Assembly: GCA_902806015.1 (NCBI GenBank) | Contig: CADCUZ010000104.1 | Location: 1-31,129 of the forward strand | Direction: 5' to 3' | DNA length: 31,129 nt | DNA from: an uncultured Rubrobacteraceae bacterium | Lineage (GTDB): Bacteria > Actinomycetota > Rubrobacteria > Rubrobacterales > Rubrobacteraceae | Shown: in pieces, positions 24,003 through 31,129 of the stretch | Numbering within the stretch: position 1 is the first letter of the stretch | Layout: every line of letters starts with the position of its first letter | Notes under the pieces: generated by a model | The model's input: the letters and a program-made list of their open reading frames with translations, nothing else | What the model was told of the DNA's origin: nothing | Database searches by the model: none | Position numbers and translations under genes: made by a program

Positions 24003-25022
24003 ATGGACAAGAATTACGAAGTTATCGTCGTCGGGTGTGGCGGGTTGGGTTCGGCGGTCCTCTACTGGCTCTCCAGGGAGCTGAGCCCGGGCGTGCTCGA
24101 CCTGGAACAGTTCTGCCTCGGGCACGACCGCGGCGCGTCGCAGGACCACCCCCGCATCATCCGCCTAGCCAAGCACCAATCCGAGTACGCCGCCCTCGCC
24201 CCGCACGCCTACGAGGCCTTCTACGAGGTAGAGGAGGAGTCGGGCGTACAGGTGCTCTTTAAAACCGGAGACCTCGTTGTAGAGGCACCGGAGGAGAGGG
24301 ACCCCAAGAAGGTCGGCACCCGCAACGTGGACGGCTACGTAGCCGCCTTCGAGGAGCACGGCTTCGACTACGTCCTTCTGGATCAGCCCGAGCTTACGGA
24401 CCGCTGGCCGCAGTTCCATCTAAGAGGGTTCGAGCGGGCGATCTTCCAGAAGGACTCGGGGCTGGTAGACGCCCGCAAGGCGAAAGCGACCCACGTAGGG
24501 TTGGCGCGGGCGCGCGGGGCGACGGTCCTCGATGGGACCCCCGTCCGGGCTGTCCGTTCTAGCGGGTAGGGCTTGGAGGTCGTCACGGACGGGGGTACGT
24601 ACCTCGCCGATAGGGTCGTGGTCTCCAGCGACGCGTGGACCAACGAAGTCTTGCGAGATACCGGCACGCGGATACCGCTGACCGTCACCCAGGAGCAGGT
24701 GAGCTACTACGCGACGCCGAACCTCAGGGAGTTCTCCCCGGAGCGCTTCCCCGTCTTTATGTGGCACGGGAGGGACAACTTCTACGGGTTCCCCGTCTAC
24801 GGCCCAAACGGCGACCGCGTCTGCGAACGGGCAGGCGCCAGCAGCGTCGCGGAGGTAGACCTCGGGCTGCCGGAGCGCTGGCTGTACTCCTTCGGGAGCA
24901 CGCTCCGGGGTAGCGGGGAACGCTGGCGCCGCACCCCGTGCCCTGAAGCGGTCAGCTCACAGACCGAAAGCCGGTCACCGGAGCAGCTTGTAAAGAGGTT
25001 GAGCCCCTTCTCCGTCTCCTGA
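24003..25022 (+). pseudogene. Broken monomeric sarcosine oxidase/N-methyl amino acid oxidase-like gene
   Basis: The N-terminus has the FAD-binding Rossmann motif VIVVGCGGLGSAVLYWL (residues 7-23) and EQFCLGHDRGASQDHPRIIR, an MSOX-family motif. The same frame continues to VRSSG, hits an amber codon at 24567-24569, and resumes as LEVVTDGGTYLADRVVVSSD, later TVTQEQVSYYATPNL and NFYGFPVYGPNGD. Homology then stops near 24840; the remaining frame to 25022 is unlike the family and lacks the KTCLYT segment with the cysteine that anchors FAD. A full enzyme has about 385 residues; here only about 280 are homologous. The family removes N-methyl groups, releasing formaldehyde and hydrogen peroxide. The nonsense codon plus missing C-terminus make it nonfunctional. 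Confidence 0.82.
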
Positions 25023-25132
25023 ACGGCCCTCGGGCGGGCTGCGGATGCATCGCCCCATTCTACGCGACCGTTTGCGGCGGCCCGCCGCCGGCCCTACCAT
25101 TGGTCAGGACCGAGCAGGGAAGGGAGAACGGC

Positions 25133-26056
25133 GTGGAAAAGGTCATCATCAGCGCGGCGATCACGGGCGGCATGACGGTGCCGGGCCAGAGCGCGGCCAT
25201 ACCGATCACGCCAGACGACATCATCGAGTCCGCCGTAGGCGCCCACGAGGCCGGCGCCGCCATCGTCCACCTCCACGTCCGCGAGCCGGAGACGGGCAAG
25301 CCGAGCTCGGACATAGGCCTCTTCCGCGAGGTGGTCGGGGGCATCAAGGAGCGGTGCGCCGTTATCGTGCAGCCCACCACCGGCGGCGGGAAGGGCATGT
25401 CGCTCGAAGAACGCGCCGCCGTCCTCCCCGAGCTTAGGCCCGAGATGGCGACCTTCAACACCGGCTCCTTCAACTTCGGCCTCTTCCCCATCGCCGAGCG
25501 CGGCGGAGATTTTGAAGCCTGGGAAGTGGACTACCTGGAAGGCACCCGCGACTACATCTTCCGCAACACCTTCTCCGACATGGAGAGGGTCTGCGCCATG
25601 TTCCGCGAGGCCGGCGCAAAACCGGAGCTCGAGGCCTACGACGTGGGCCACCTCTACAATATCAAGTACTTGGTAGGCAAGGGCATGCTGGACCTGCCGG
25701 TCCACGTCCAGTTCGTGCTCGGGGTGATGGGCGCGAACGCCGCCACCATAGACCAGTTCATGCACATGCGCCGCACCGCCACCGACCTGTTCGGCGACGA
25801 CCTCACCTGGTCGGCGGCCGGCGTCGGCTATCCGGCCGAGTACCACCTCGCCGCCATGTGCCTGATGCTCGGCGGCCACGTCCGCGTCGGCCTGGAGGAC
25901 AACCTCCGCGTCAGCCGCGGCAGGCGCGCCGAAACCAACGCAGAGCTCGTCGAGAAGGCCGTCGCCCTCGCCGCCATGTTCGACCGCGAACCGGCCGCCC
26001 CCGACGAGGCCCGCGAAGCCTTCGGGCTCAAAGGCCGGACCGCCGTCGCCTTCTAG
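25133..26056 (+). CDS. BKACE/DUF849 beta-keto acid cleavage enzyme
   Basis: A 307-residue TIM-barrel enzyme of the 3-keto-5-aminohexanoate cleavage (Kce)/DUF849 family. The zinc-binding histidines are H46 and H48 (VHLHVREPETG). PTTGGGKGMSLEERAAVL and ATFNTGSFNFGLFP are family blocks, and the conserved glutamate lies in HVRVGLEDN near the C-terminus. The family joins a beta-keto acid with acetyl-CoA to give acetoacetate and a new acyl-CoA; one branch uses dehydrocarnitine to give betainyl-CoA. The GTG at 25133 follows AGGGAG. It sits between the BCCT/LysR/oxidase genes and a 3-hydroxyacyl-CoA-dehydrogenase-family gene, which makes the dehydrocarnitine or related branch attractive but unproven. 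Confidence 0.88.
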   Translation: MEKVIISAAITGGMTVPGQSAAIPITPDDIIESAVGAHEAGAAIVHLHVREPETGKPSSDIGLFREVVGGIKERCAVIVQPTTGGGKGMSLEERAAVLPELRPEMATFNTGSFNFGLFPIAERGGDFEAWEVDYLEGTRDYIFRNTFSDMERVCAMFREAGAKPELEAYDVGHLYNIKYLVGKGMLDLPVHVQFVLGVMGANAATIDQFMHMRRTATDLFGDDLTWSAAGVGYPAEYHLAAMCLMLGGHVRVGLEDNLRVSRGRRAETNAELVEKAVALAAMFDREPAAPDEAREAFGLKGRTAVAF

Positions 26057-26180
26057 CCGCGGACTATCCCGCGCACCCTACGTGAAGCCGGCGTTGCGCG
26101 TCGCCCCCGCCCGCCACGCCAGACGCGTGTCCGATGCCGCCGGGCAGGCGTGAGCCCGCGGAGGGTCGCGCATAGAGGAT

Positions 26181-27179
26181 CTAGGCGCCGTGGATGATGC
26201 CACCCAGATCCTCGAAAACGTCCCGCCCCGGACGGCGCTCGCCCCTCTCCGTGGCATGCATCAGCTCGACCACTCGTTCGTTGAGCTGGGTCTCGACGCC
26301 GTACTCGCGGCCCTTCTCGACGACGCCGCCGTTGATGACGTCCACCTCGGTCCTGGCGCCCCTTTCGAGGTCCTGGAGCATCGAGGCCTTCGTCGCCCCG
26401 GCGTAGCCCATCGCCACTTCGAGCGCCTCGTCGGCCCGGCTCCGGTCCTCCGGAGCGCGCACGACGAGCGCCTCCGCGGGGAGCCCGAGGACGTCCTCAA
26501 GCGCGATGCCCCGCGCCTGCCCGACGTCGTAGCCTTCGCGCCAGACGGCGAGCGCGCCCTCCCTACCGGCTGGGTCGGCGACGACCTCGCGGTAGAGCAG
26601 GCCCGAGATCGCCCCGAGGCCGGAGAAGGCGCTGTTTACGAGCAATTTCGACCAGACCTGGCCGCGGATGTTCCCCGTGACGCGCACGTCGGCGACGGTC
26701 CCTAGCGCCTCGGCTAGCAGACGCGTCCGGTCGCGCGTCACGCCGTCGGGTTCCCCGATCACGAACGGCGCACGCGTGGTCTGCGCCAGGTGTCCCGGCC
26801 CCAGGTTCGTAGCCCCCCACTCCACCGTCCCGACGACCAGATTCTCTTCGCCGACGATGCCGGCTATGCGATCCTGCACGAGCCCATTCCCTAGGGAGAC
26901 GAACGTCTGCGCAAGACCACGCTCCACCAGCGGATCCAGGGCGGCTTCGAGGTGCGGGGCCTTGAGGGTCACCAGGGCGAAGTCGAAGGGGCCCTCGAAG
27001 GCCCCGGGGTCAGCGTGGGCGTCGAGTCGCACCCGGCGTTCTTCGCCGAGCTCGTCGAGCAGAAGGCCGGTATCGCTCATCAGGTTGACGTGCTCCCCGT
27101 CAGCGTCGAGGACGGACACGCGCCGCACCTCGCCGGCCGTCTTCGCGGCCGTCACGCCGCCGATGGCTCCGGCACCCAC
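26181..27179 (-). CDS. Ketopantoate reductase-family dehydrogenase (PanE/ApbA-like)
   Basis: A 332-residue two-domain NAD(P)-dependent oxidoreductase. The nucleotide motif GAGAIGG starts at residue 2, followed by VLDADGEHVNLMSD, LVTLKAPHLEAAL and SLGNGLVQDRIA. The C-terminal helical domain has WSKLLVNSAFSGLGAISGL, with the catalytic lysine of the PanE fold, and the MLQDLERGARTEVDVINGGV block. The only available start is a GTG at 27179, directly before the glycine motif, so the first strand seems to be missing. In frame upstream there is ATA GAG GCG AGC TGC CTA ATC, which would complete it (EASCLIVGAG) if ATA were a start. The stop of the upstream dehydrogenase lies there. Substrate unknown; in this context pantoate synthesis is not implied. 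Confidence 0.8.
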   Translation of the reverse strand: MGAGAIGGVTAAKTAGEVRRVSVLDADGEHVNLMSDTGLLLDELGEERRVRLDAHADPGAFEGPFDFALVTLKAPHLEAALDPLVERGLAQTFVSLGNGLVQDRIAGIVGEENLVVGTVEWGATNLGPGHLAQTTRAPFVIGEPDGVTRDRTRLLAEALGTVADVRVTGNIRGQVWSKLLVNSAFSGLGAISGLLYREVVADPAGREGALAVWREGYDVGQARGIALEDVLGLPAEALVVRAPEDRSRADEALEVAMGYAGATKASMLQDLERGARTEVDVINGGVVEKGREYGVETQLNERVVELMHATERGERRPGRDVFEDLGGIIHGA

Positions 27180-27196
27180 GATTAGGCAGCTCGCCT

Positions 27197-28189
27197 CTAT
27201 CGTTGGCCCTGCTGGGATACCACGCCCACCGGAGGCAGCCTCTCCAGCAGCTCGTTCAGCGCCGCGTAGCGGCGGTCGCGCTCGAGCAACAGCCGGCCGC
27301 GCTCCTCTTTGGTGTACTCGAAGAACCCGGCGCCGCTCTTGGTGCCGGTCCGCCCCTGTGCCACCAGCTCCCGCAGCGTCTCCGGCGCCTCGAACCTCTC
27401 GCCCAAACCCTCCTCTAGAACACCGAGCACGCTCTCGTAGACGTCGAGGCCGGCCATGTCGGCGATCAGGAACGGCCCGAAGAAGGGCAGCCTGAAACCG
27501 AAGCAGCCGCGCACCACCTCATCCACCTCTTGTGGCGAGGCGAGCCCCTCATCCACGCACCGAACCGCCTCCAGGAACAGCGCGTTCTGGAGGCGGTTCG
27601 CCACGAACCCGGGCCCGTCGCCGACGACCGCGGGCCGCTTCCCAACCCCGCGCAGGAACCCCACGATGCGCTCGACGGTCTCCGCTTCGGTCGCAGCGCT
27701 AGGGATCACCTCGACGCCGGGCGTCCACTCTGGCGGGTTGAACCAGTGCATGCCGCAGAAGCGCTGCGGGCGTGCGACGAAACCGGCGAGATCATTTATC
27801 GGGAGCGAGGAGGTGTTGGAGACGATGACCGCCCCTGGCTGTGCGGCCCCGGAGCAGGCGCCCAGAATGGTCCGCTTTAGATCCATGTCCTCCGGCACCG
27901 CCTCGAAGACGAGATCCACGCCGGAGGCGGCCTCCGCCGCGTCATCCGCCGTCTCCACCGCCTCGACCCTCTCTGCGGCCTCTTCCGCCAGCAGGCCTGC
28001 CGCAGCATGCCCGTGGGCGCGCCCCACGAGACTCTCCTTCGCCCGCCGCGTGAGGTCCGGCGTCGCGTCCGTCAGGCACACGCTTATCCCGGCGGCGGCG
28101 AAGCACTCCGCCACGCCGAGGCCCATCGTGCCGGCCCCGACGACGGCGACCGTTTGGGGCCAGCCCTCGTGTGTCCCGGAGTCGCGCAT
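27197..28189 (-). CDS. 3-hydroxyacyl-CoA dehydrogenase-family enzyme
   Basis: A 330-residue NAD-dependent dehydrogenase of the HADH fold. The nucleotide motif VGAGTMGLG occupies residues 17-25, followed by FEAVPEDMDLK, SNTSSLPIND, and the catalytic H148 in GMHWFNPPEW with E160, twelve residues later, completing the dyad. The C-terminal helical domain has GFVANRLQNALFLEAVRCVD and RTGTKSGAGFFEY. It lacks any hydratase domain. L-carnitine dehydrogenases and other beta-hydroxy acid dehydrogenases share this fold; the FNPPEW variant differs from the FNPV of 3-hydroxybutyryl-CoA dehydrogenase. The ATG at 28189 overlaps the stop of the lactonase-like gene by one base (TAATG). It lies upstream of the PanE-like gene in the same operon. 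Confidence 0.85.
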   Translation of the reverse strand: MRDSGTHEGWPQTVAVVGAGTMGLGVAECFAAAGISVCLTDATPDLTRRAKESLVGRAHGHAAAGLLAEEAAERVEAVETADDAAEAASGVDLVFEAVPEDMDLKRTILGACSGAAQPGAVIVSNTSSLPINDLAGFVARPQRFCGMHWFNPPEWTPGVEVIPSAATEAETVERIVGFLRGVGKRPAVVGDGPGFVANRLQNALFLEAVRCVDEGLASPQEVDEVVRGCFGFRLPFFGPFLIADMAGLDVYESVLGVLEEGLGERFEAPETLRELVAQGRTGTKSGAGFFEYTKEERGRLLLERDRRYAALNELLERLPPVGVVSQQGQR

Positions 28190-28968
28190 TACGAGTAGTA
28201 GTCCGGGGCCTTCTTGAACTTCGGCCACTCTTCCGGATCGTGGCCTGTGACAAGGGTGGCACCGTGACCTTCGACGACGCGGCGCACCTTGCGCGTAGAG
28301 TCGGCGACGTCGGCGGCGGAGTGGATCAGACCCGGCAGCGCCGTCTCGTTGTAGTGGTCCATGGTGTAGCAGGCGTCCGCCGTGAGCATCATCGGCCCCT
28401 CGCCGGGCAGGCCCACGATCACCGACGTGTGACCCGGCGTGAAGAGCGTCTTTATGGTGCCGTCGCCGAAGAGGTCGTAGCCGTCGTCGTGCTCGCCGTC
28501 GAGGAAGAGCCACTTCACGTCCCTGTCGAAGTCCTTGCGGATGTAGGCCGGCTTCCGGAACCAGTCCGGCGTGTAAGCGTACCCCAGCTCCCGGCGCTGC
28601 ACGACGTACTCGGCGTTCGGGAAGTGACCTATAGCCCCCGAAAGGTCGAGGTGCAGGTGCGACTGGATCACGTACCTGATCGAAGCCGGGTCCACGTCCA
28701 TCCGCTGCAACTGGGTGACGACGAAATCGTCCTCGTCCATCACCGGGTCGTAGGCGTCCACGACGGCGTCCCAGTGACCGCGGGCGTCCTGGGCGACCTC
28801 CAAGGCGTTGCCGCCGTCGTAGAGGACGTTACCTCTAGGGTGCGTGATCAGGAAAAAAGGAACGGGTATCTCGTAGGAGTCCCCGAACCCCTGGTTCATC
28901 TTGATGAACTGCACCTGCGTCTTGAGGCTGCCGCACTCGATGAAGTAGAGGCGTAGATCGTCGGACAC
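28189..28968 (-). CDS. AHL-lactonase-like MBL-fold hydrolase with altered metal site
   Basis: A 259-residue MBL-fold protein resembling AttM/AiiB-type N-acyl homoserine lactonases: FFLITHPRGNVLYDGG, SHLHLDLSGAIGHFPNAEYV, QRRELGYAYTPDWF, TLFTPGHTSVIVGLP, MMLTADACYTMDHY and LVTGHDPEEW. Metal ligands H104, H106, D108, H180, D198 and a late histidine (near 247) are present, but the histidine that should follow D108 is leucine 109 (codon CTT, one base from CAT). That would remove one metal ligand. The GTG at 28968 follows AGGGAGAG. It leads a coupled operon with the 3-hydroxyacyl-CoA-dehydrogenase-like gene. Lactone or ester hydrolysis in a catabolic pathway is as likely as quorum quenching. Confidence 0.82.
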   Translation of the reverse strand: MSDDLRLYFIECGSLKTQVQFIKMNQGFGDSYEIPVPFFLITHPRGNVLYDGGNALEVAQDARGHWDAVVDAYDPVMDEDDFVVTQLQRMDVDPASIRYVIQSHLHLDLSGAIGHFPNAEYVVQRRELGYAYTPDWFRKPAYIRKDFDRDVKWLFLDGEHDDGYDLFGDGTIKTLFTPGHTSVIVGLPGEGPMMLTADACYTMDHYNETALPGLIHSAADVADSTRKVRRVVEGHGATLVTGHDPEEWPKFKKAPDYYS

Positions 28969-29117
28969 GGGTCTCTCCCTTTGTCGGGGCTTCGGGCGTC
29001 AGAAAAACGGTGCGGTGGGCGGACGCAAGCGGGCTACGCGGCCTGGATTCCCTCGGGGGCGGCGTACCCACGGCGACGCTACCCCCATGACCCGAAGCCC
29101 GATACCTGATGCCGTTG

Positions 29118-30404
29118 CTACCAATTCTCCATCGACTCGCGCAATATGCCCGCGAGGTCCTCCTCCGTCACGTCTTTCGGGGCACCGACCAGCAGGCGTT
29201 GCTGCTTCATGGCGCCTTCCACGAGCTCGTCTATATCGTCTTCGGTGTAGCCGAGCTCCCGGACGCCGCGTGGGGCGCCGATGTCCCTCATGAGGCTTAT
29301 GAGGACCTCGGGCAGCGTGTTCTCGTCCGCGTCGCTGATTGGCCCCCCGACCAACAGCTCCGCGACTTCTTTGTGGCGCTCGGGCATCGCGTCGTAAGTG
29401 AAGCGGAAGGCGGCAGGTGCTGTGACTATGACGGACCAGCCGTGCGGGACGAACGGGTGGTCTTGGGGGTAACCGGGCGGCTGCCACTCGTGCTTGAGGC
29501 CGGCTATGGGATAGGCGCAGGCGTGCGGGATGTGGACGCCCGCGGAGCCGAAACCCACGCCCGCGAGCGAAGCCCCGAGCATCATCGCGCCCCGGGCCTC
29601 CACGTCCTCGCCGTCCTTTACGGCCCGGCGGAGGTACTTGCCGCCAAACTCCAAGGCCTTGCCGCTCCACATGTCGGCGATGGGGTTGGCCCCCTGGTAG
29701 GGCGGGCGGTCGTCGGGGCTGTCGGGTTTCGGACGGGCGTCATAGGGCTTGGAGAGGAACGACTCGGCGGCGTGGCAGACCACGTCCAGGCCGCAGGAGG
29801 ACGTCACCTCGGGGGGCATGGTCATGGTCAGCAACGGGTCCACCAGGCCGCGGTCGGGGCGGAGGTACTGGTGGGAGATGCCCGTCTTTACCCTCTGGTC
29901 CGGGATGTCCAGGATGGCGACCGTCGTCGCCTCGGCGCCGGTGCCGGCCGTGGTCGGGACGGCCAGGAGGGGCTTGAGGGGCGAGGGAGGTTTCTTGCCG
30001 TCCCCGACGGGGGCGTTGACGTAGTCCATGATCTCACCGCCGTGCGTCGCGATGAGGTCGGAGACTTTCGCCGTGTCTATGCTGGTGCCGCCCCCCACGG
30101 CCACGAACCCGTCGAAACCGCCGTCCCTGGCAAAGTCCGCCGCGGCCTGCAACGAGTCGGCCGTCGGCTCGACGCGGGAGCGGTCCCAGACCTCGACCTC
30201 GACACCCTCCGCCTCTATCAGCTCGACGATGCGGCCCGTGATGCCTGCCTGTACCACCCCGGGGTCCGAGACGAGCATGACCCTTCCCATCCGAAGCCGC
30301 CTGACCTCCCAGCCGACCTCCTCGGCCGCACCCCGGCCGTACTTTATGGGCGTTGCCTCCATCGTGAACACCGTCTCGCGGTCGCCGCCGCCGTTTCCCC
30401 GCAT
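29118..30404 (-). CDS. Iron-containing alcohol dehydrogenase, hydroxyacid-oxoacid transhydrogenase-like
   Basis: A 428-residue group III dehydrogenase. It has the family motif GGGTSIDTAK (near residue 105), VPTTAGTGAEATTVAI, and the metal ligands in GLVDPLLT, LDVVCHAAESF, IPHACAYPIAG and VPHGWSVIV. The opening RETVFTMEATPIKYGRGAA matches the hydroxyacid-oxoacid transhydrogenase branch (ADHFE1-like), which oxidises 4-hydroxybutyrate-type acids while reducing 2-oxoglutarate to 2-hydroxyglutarate. The ATG at 30404 follows GGAAGGGG; an in-frame start at 30512 is further upstream and would extend into the promoter region. It is the first of four leftward genes, 149 bases before the lactonase-like gene. 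Confidence 0.85.
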   Translation of the reverse strand: MRGNGGGDRETVFTMEATPIKYGRGAAEEVGWEVRRLRMGRVMLVSDPGVVQAGITGRIVELIEAEGVEVEVWDRSRVEPTADSLQAAADFARDGGFDGFVAVGGGTSIDTAKVSDLIATHGGEIMDYVNAPVGDGKKPPSPLKPLLAVPTTAGTGAEATTVAILDIPDQRVKTGISHQYLRPDRGLVDPLLTMTMPPEVTSSCGLDVVCHAAESFLSKPYDARPKPDSPDDRPPYQGANPIADMWSGKALEFGGKYLRRAVKDGEDVEARGAMMLGASLAGVGFGSAGVHIPHACAYPIAGLKHEWQPPGYPQDHPFVPHGWSVIVTAPAAFRFTYDAMPERHKEVAELLVGGPISDADENTLPEVLISLMRDIGAPRGVRELGYTEDDIDELVEGAMKQQRLLVGAPKDVTEEDLAGILRESMENW

Positions 30405-30496
30405 CCCGGCCCCTTCCCCGTCGAAGTCACGTCCGGCCCCTCGCGGGCAATATACGTCCGCCCCAGGCCAGCGGCAACCCGCCCAACCGGTTCTGG

Positions 30497-30531
30497 TATG
30501 TGCAAGCGACACATAAGTTTAATAGTATAAT
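30497..30531 (+). promoter_or_regulatory. Inverted-repeat operator and TATAAT box upstream of the PHA gene
   Basis: The inverted repeat TATGTG-N7-CACATA (30497-30515) is followed by a perfect TATAAT at 30526-30531. No good -35 hexamer is present; the inverted repeat covers that position (about -41 to -23 from a start near 30538). This arrangement fits an activator- or repressor-controlled promoter. The stretch is an AT-rich island in very GC-rich DNA between two divergent genes, so it could serve both. Confidence 0.5.
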
Positions 30532-30577
30532 TCGCACCCAGCCAGACTAAGAAGAGGGCGTACGAGGAGGTTTTTTG

Positions 30578-31129
30578 TTGGAAGAGGAGCGAGGGTCCCG
30601 ATCCGTCATGGACCCGACGGATCTGTGGCGGCGGTGGTACGAGGCGAGCACGAAGTTGTGGGCCGATGCCGCGCGGGGGGCGCGGGGAGGGCACGCGGAC
30701 CCGGCCGGGTTCTACCGGCAGTGGTTCGACAACGTGCGGGAGGCGCAAGAGCGCATGATCGGGGCCGCACCCGGGGCCGTTGGAGGGAACCCAGGGGCGC
30801 AGGACCTGTGGCGACGGTGGTTCGAGGCGACGACGGCGACCTGGCAGAAGGGCGCCGAGGTCGGCCAGAACGCCGTGGATCTGCTGCCCCGCTGGACGCA
30901 GATGCTCGAGGAAGCGCGCGAGAACCTGCTCGCCAGCGGAAACCTGCCCGCCGACCCCCTGCAGTTCGCAACCCGGTGGTACAACGCCACCAACGGCCCC
31001 TTCTCGGACTTTGTTGGGGACGTCATCGAGCGCGAGGAGTTCCTGGAGCCCTCCAGCCAGTTCCTCCAGAGCTACGCCAGCTTCTACAAGGTCTTTAAGC
31101 GCAACTCCGAGGAGTACCTCAAAAACCTC
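30578..31129 (+). CDS. PHA synthase subunit E/phasin-like protein, cut by window end
   Basis: The frame is open to the window edge (184 codons seen). A TTG at 30578 lies 7 bases after GAGGAGG (30564-30570); a TTG at 30575 and an ATG at 30608 are alternatives. The protein is helical and tryptophan-rich. Two related modules begin at residues 15 and 76 (DLWRRWYEASTKLW, then DLWRRWFEATTATW), 61 residues apart. Later, GPFSDFVGDVIEREEFLEPS and the SYASFYKVFKRNSEEYL stretch resemble the PhaE subunit of class III polyhydroxyalkanoate synthases. PhaE binds PhaC and the granule surface. A phaC gene would be expected just past the edge. A phasin is the alternative. Confidence 0.6.
   Translation, partial: MEEERGSRSVMDPTDLWRRWYEASTKLWADAARGARGGHADPAGFYRQWFDNVREAQERMIGAAPGAVGGNPGAQDLWRRWFEATTATWQKGAEVGQNAVDLLPRWTQMLEEARENLLASGNLPADPLQFATRWYNATNGPFSDFVGDVIEREEFLEPSSQFLQSYASFYKVFKRNSEEYLKNL

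Noticed and set aside
26057..26180. Terminator or small gene between the convergent BKACE and PanE-like genes
   Set aside because: No convincing hairpin with U-run and no ORF with a ribosome binding site was seen in these 124 bases.
28969..29117. Small gene between the transhydrogenase-like and lactonase-like genes
   Set aside because: The 149-base gap has no frame with a start, ribosome binding site and coding bias.

Overview
The window is GC-rich, densely coding DNA. Many starts are GTG or TTG behind strong purine-rich ribosome binding sites. The protein repertoire (BCCT carrier, DUF849/BKACE enzyme, class III alcohol dehydrogenase, kduD, alpha-ketoglutarate semialdehyde dehydrogenase, a PHA-synthase-associated protein) fits an actinobacterium, most likely Rubrobacter or a close relative. 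The genus is inferred from the style of the proteins, not from a marker gene. No rRNA, tRNA, CRISPR array, transposase or phage gene was seen, so this is a chromosomal catabolic region.

Layout. (1) 1-2458: a frameshifted helix-turn-helix gene, a one-TM miniprotein, a leftward hypothetical gene, a VOC/glyoxalase-like protein and another small membrane protein. (2) 2638-8068, rightward operon: SDR dehydrogenase, TIM-barrel sugar isomerase/epimerase, Gfo/Idh/MocA oxidoreductase, DUF4432 epimerase-fold protein, amidohydrolase and a frameshifted cupin. It looks like a catabolic operon for an unknown sugar or glycoside. (3) 8103-10060, leftward formaldehyde-detoxification pair: an intact class III alcohol dehydrogenase followed by a wrecked S-formylglutathione hydrolase. 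(4) 10226-13697, rightward: Rieske protein, a small protein and a 930-residue UxaA-type sugar-acid dehydratase. (5) 13998-18053, leftward operon: FAH-type 2-keto-3-deoxy-acid dehydratase, alpha-ketoglutarate semialdehyde dehydrogenase, VOC protein, cupin dioxygenase-like protein and KduD. With the UxaA protein this could carry sugar acids to 2-oxoglutarate (Weimberg-like). (6) 18369-22920, rightward: MBL hydrolase, fatty acid desaturase, BCCT carrier and a small protein. (7) 22883-26056: LysR regulator divergent from a broken sarcosine-oxidase-like gene, then a BKACE enzyme. (8) 26181-30404, leftward: hydroxyacid-oxoacid transhydrogenase-like dehydrogenase, lactonase-like MBL protein, 3-hydroxyacyl-CoA-dehydrogenase-family enzyme and ketopantoate-reductase-like enzyme. 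(9) 30578 to the edge: a PHA synthase subunit/phasin-like gene, cut by the window.

Two themes stand out. First, modules 6-8 together resemble a carnitine/betaine route: betaine-type uptake, beta-hydroxy dehydrogenation, BKACE cleavage and N-demethylation, with formaldehyde disposal in module 3. Second, five loci are visibly broken: HTH, cupin, S-formylglutathione hydrolase, a homoserine-acetyltransferase-like fragment and the sarcosine-oxidase-like gene. Most of the frameshifts lie in short C/G runs, so sequencing error must be excluded. Two in-frame amber codons and two truncations are not explained by indel error and point to real gene decay.
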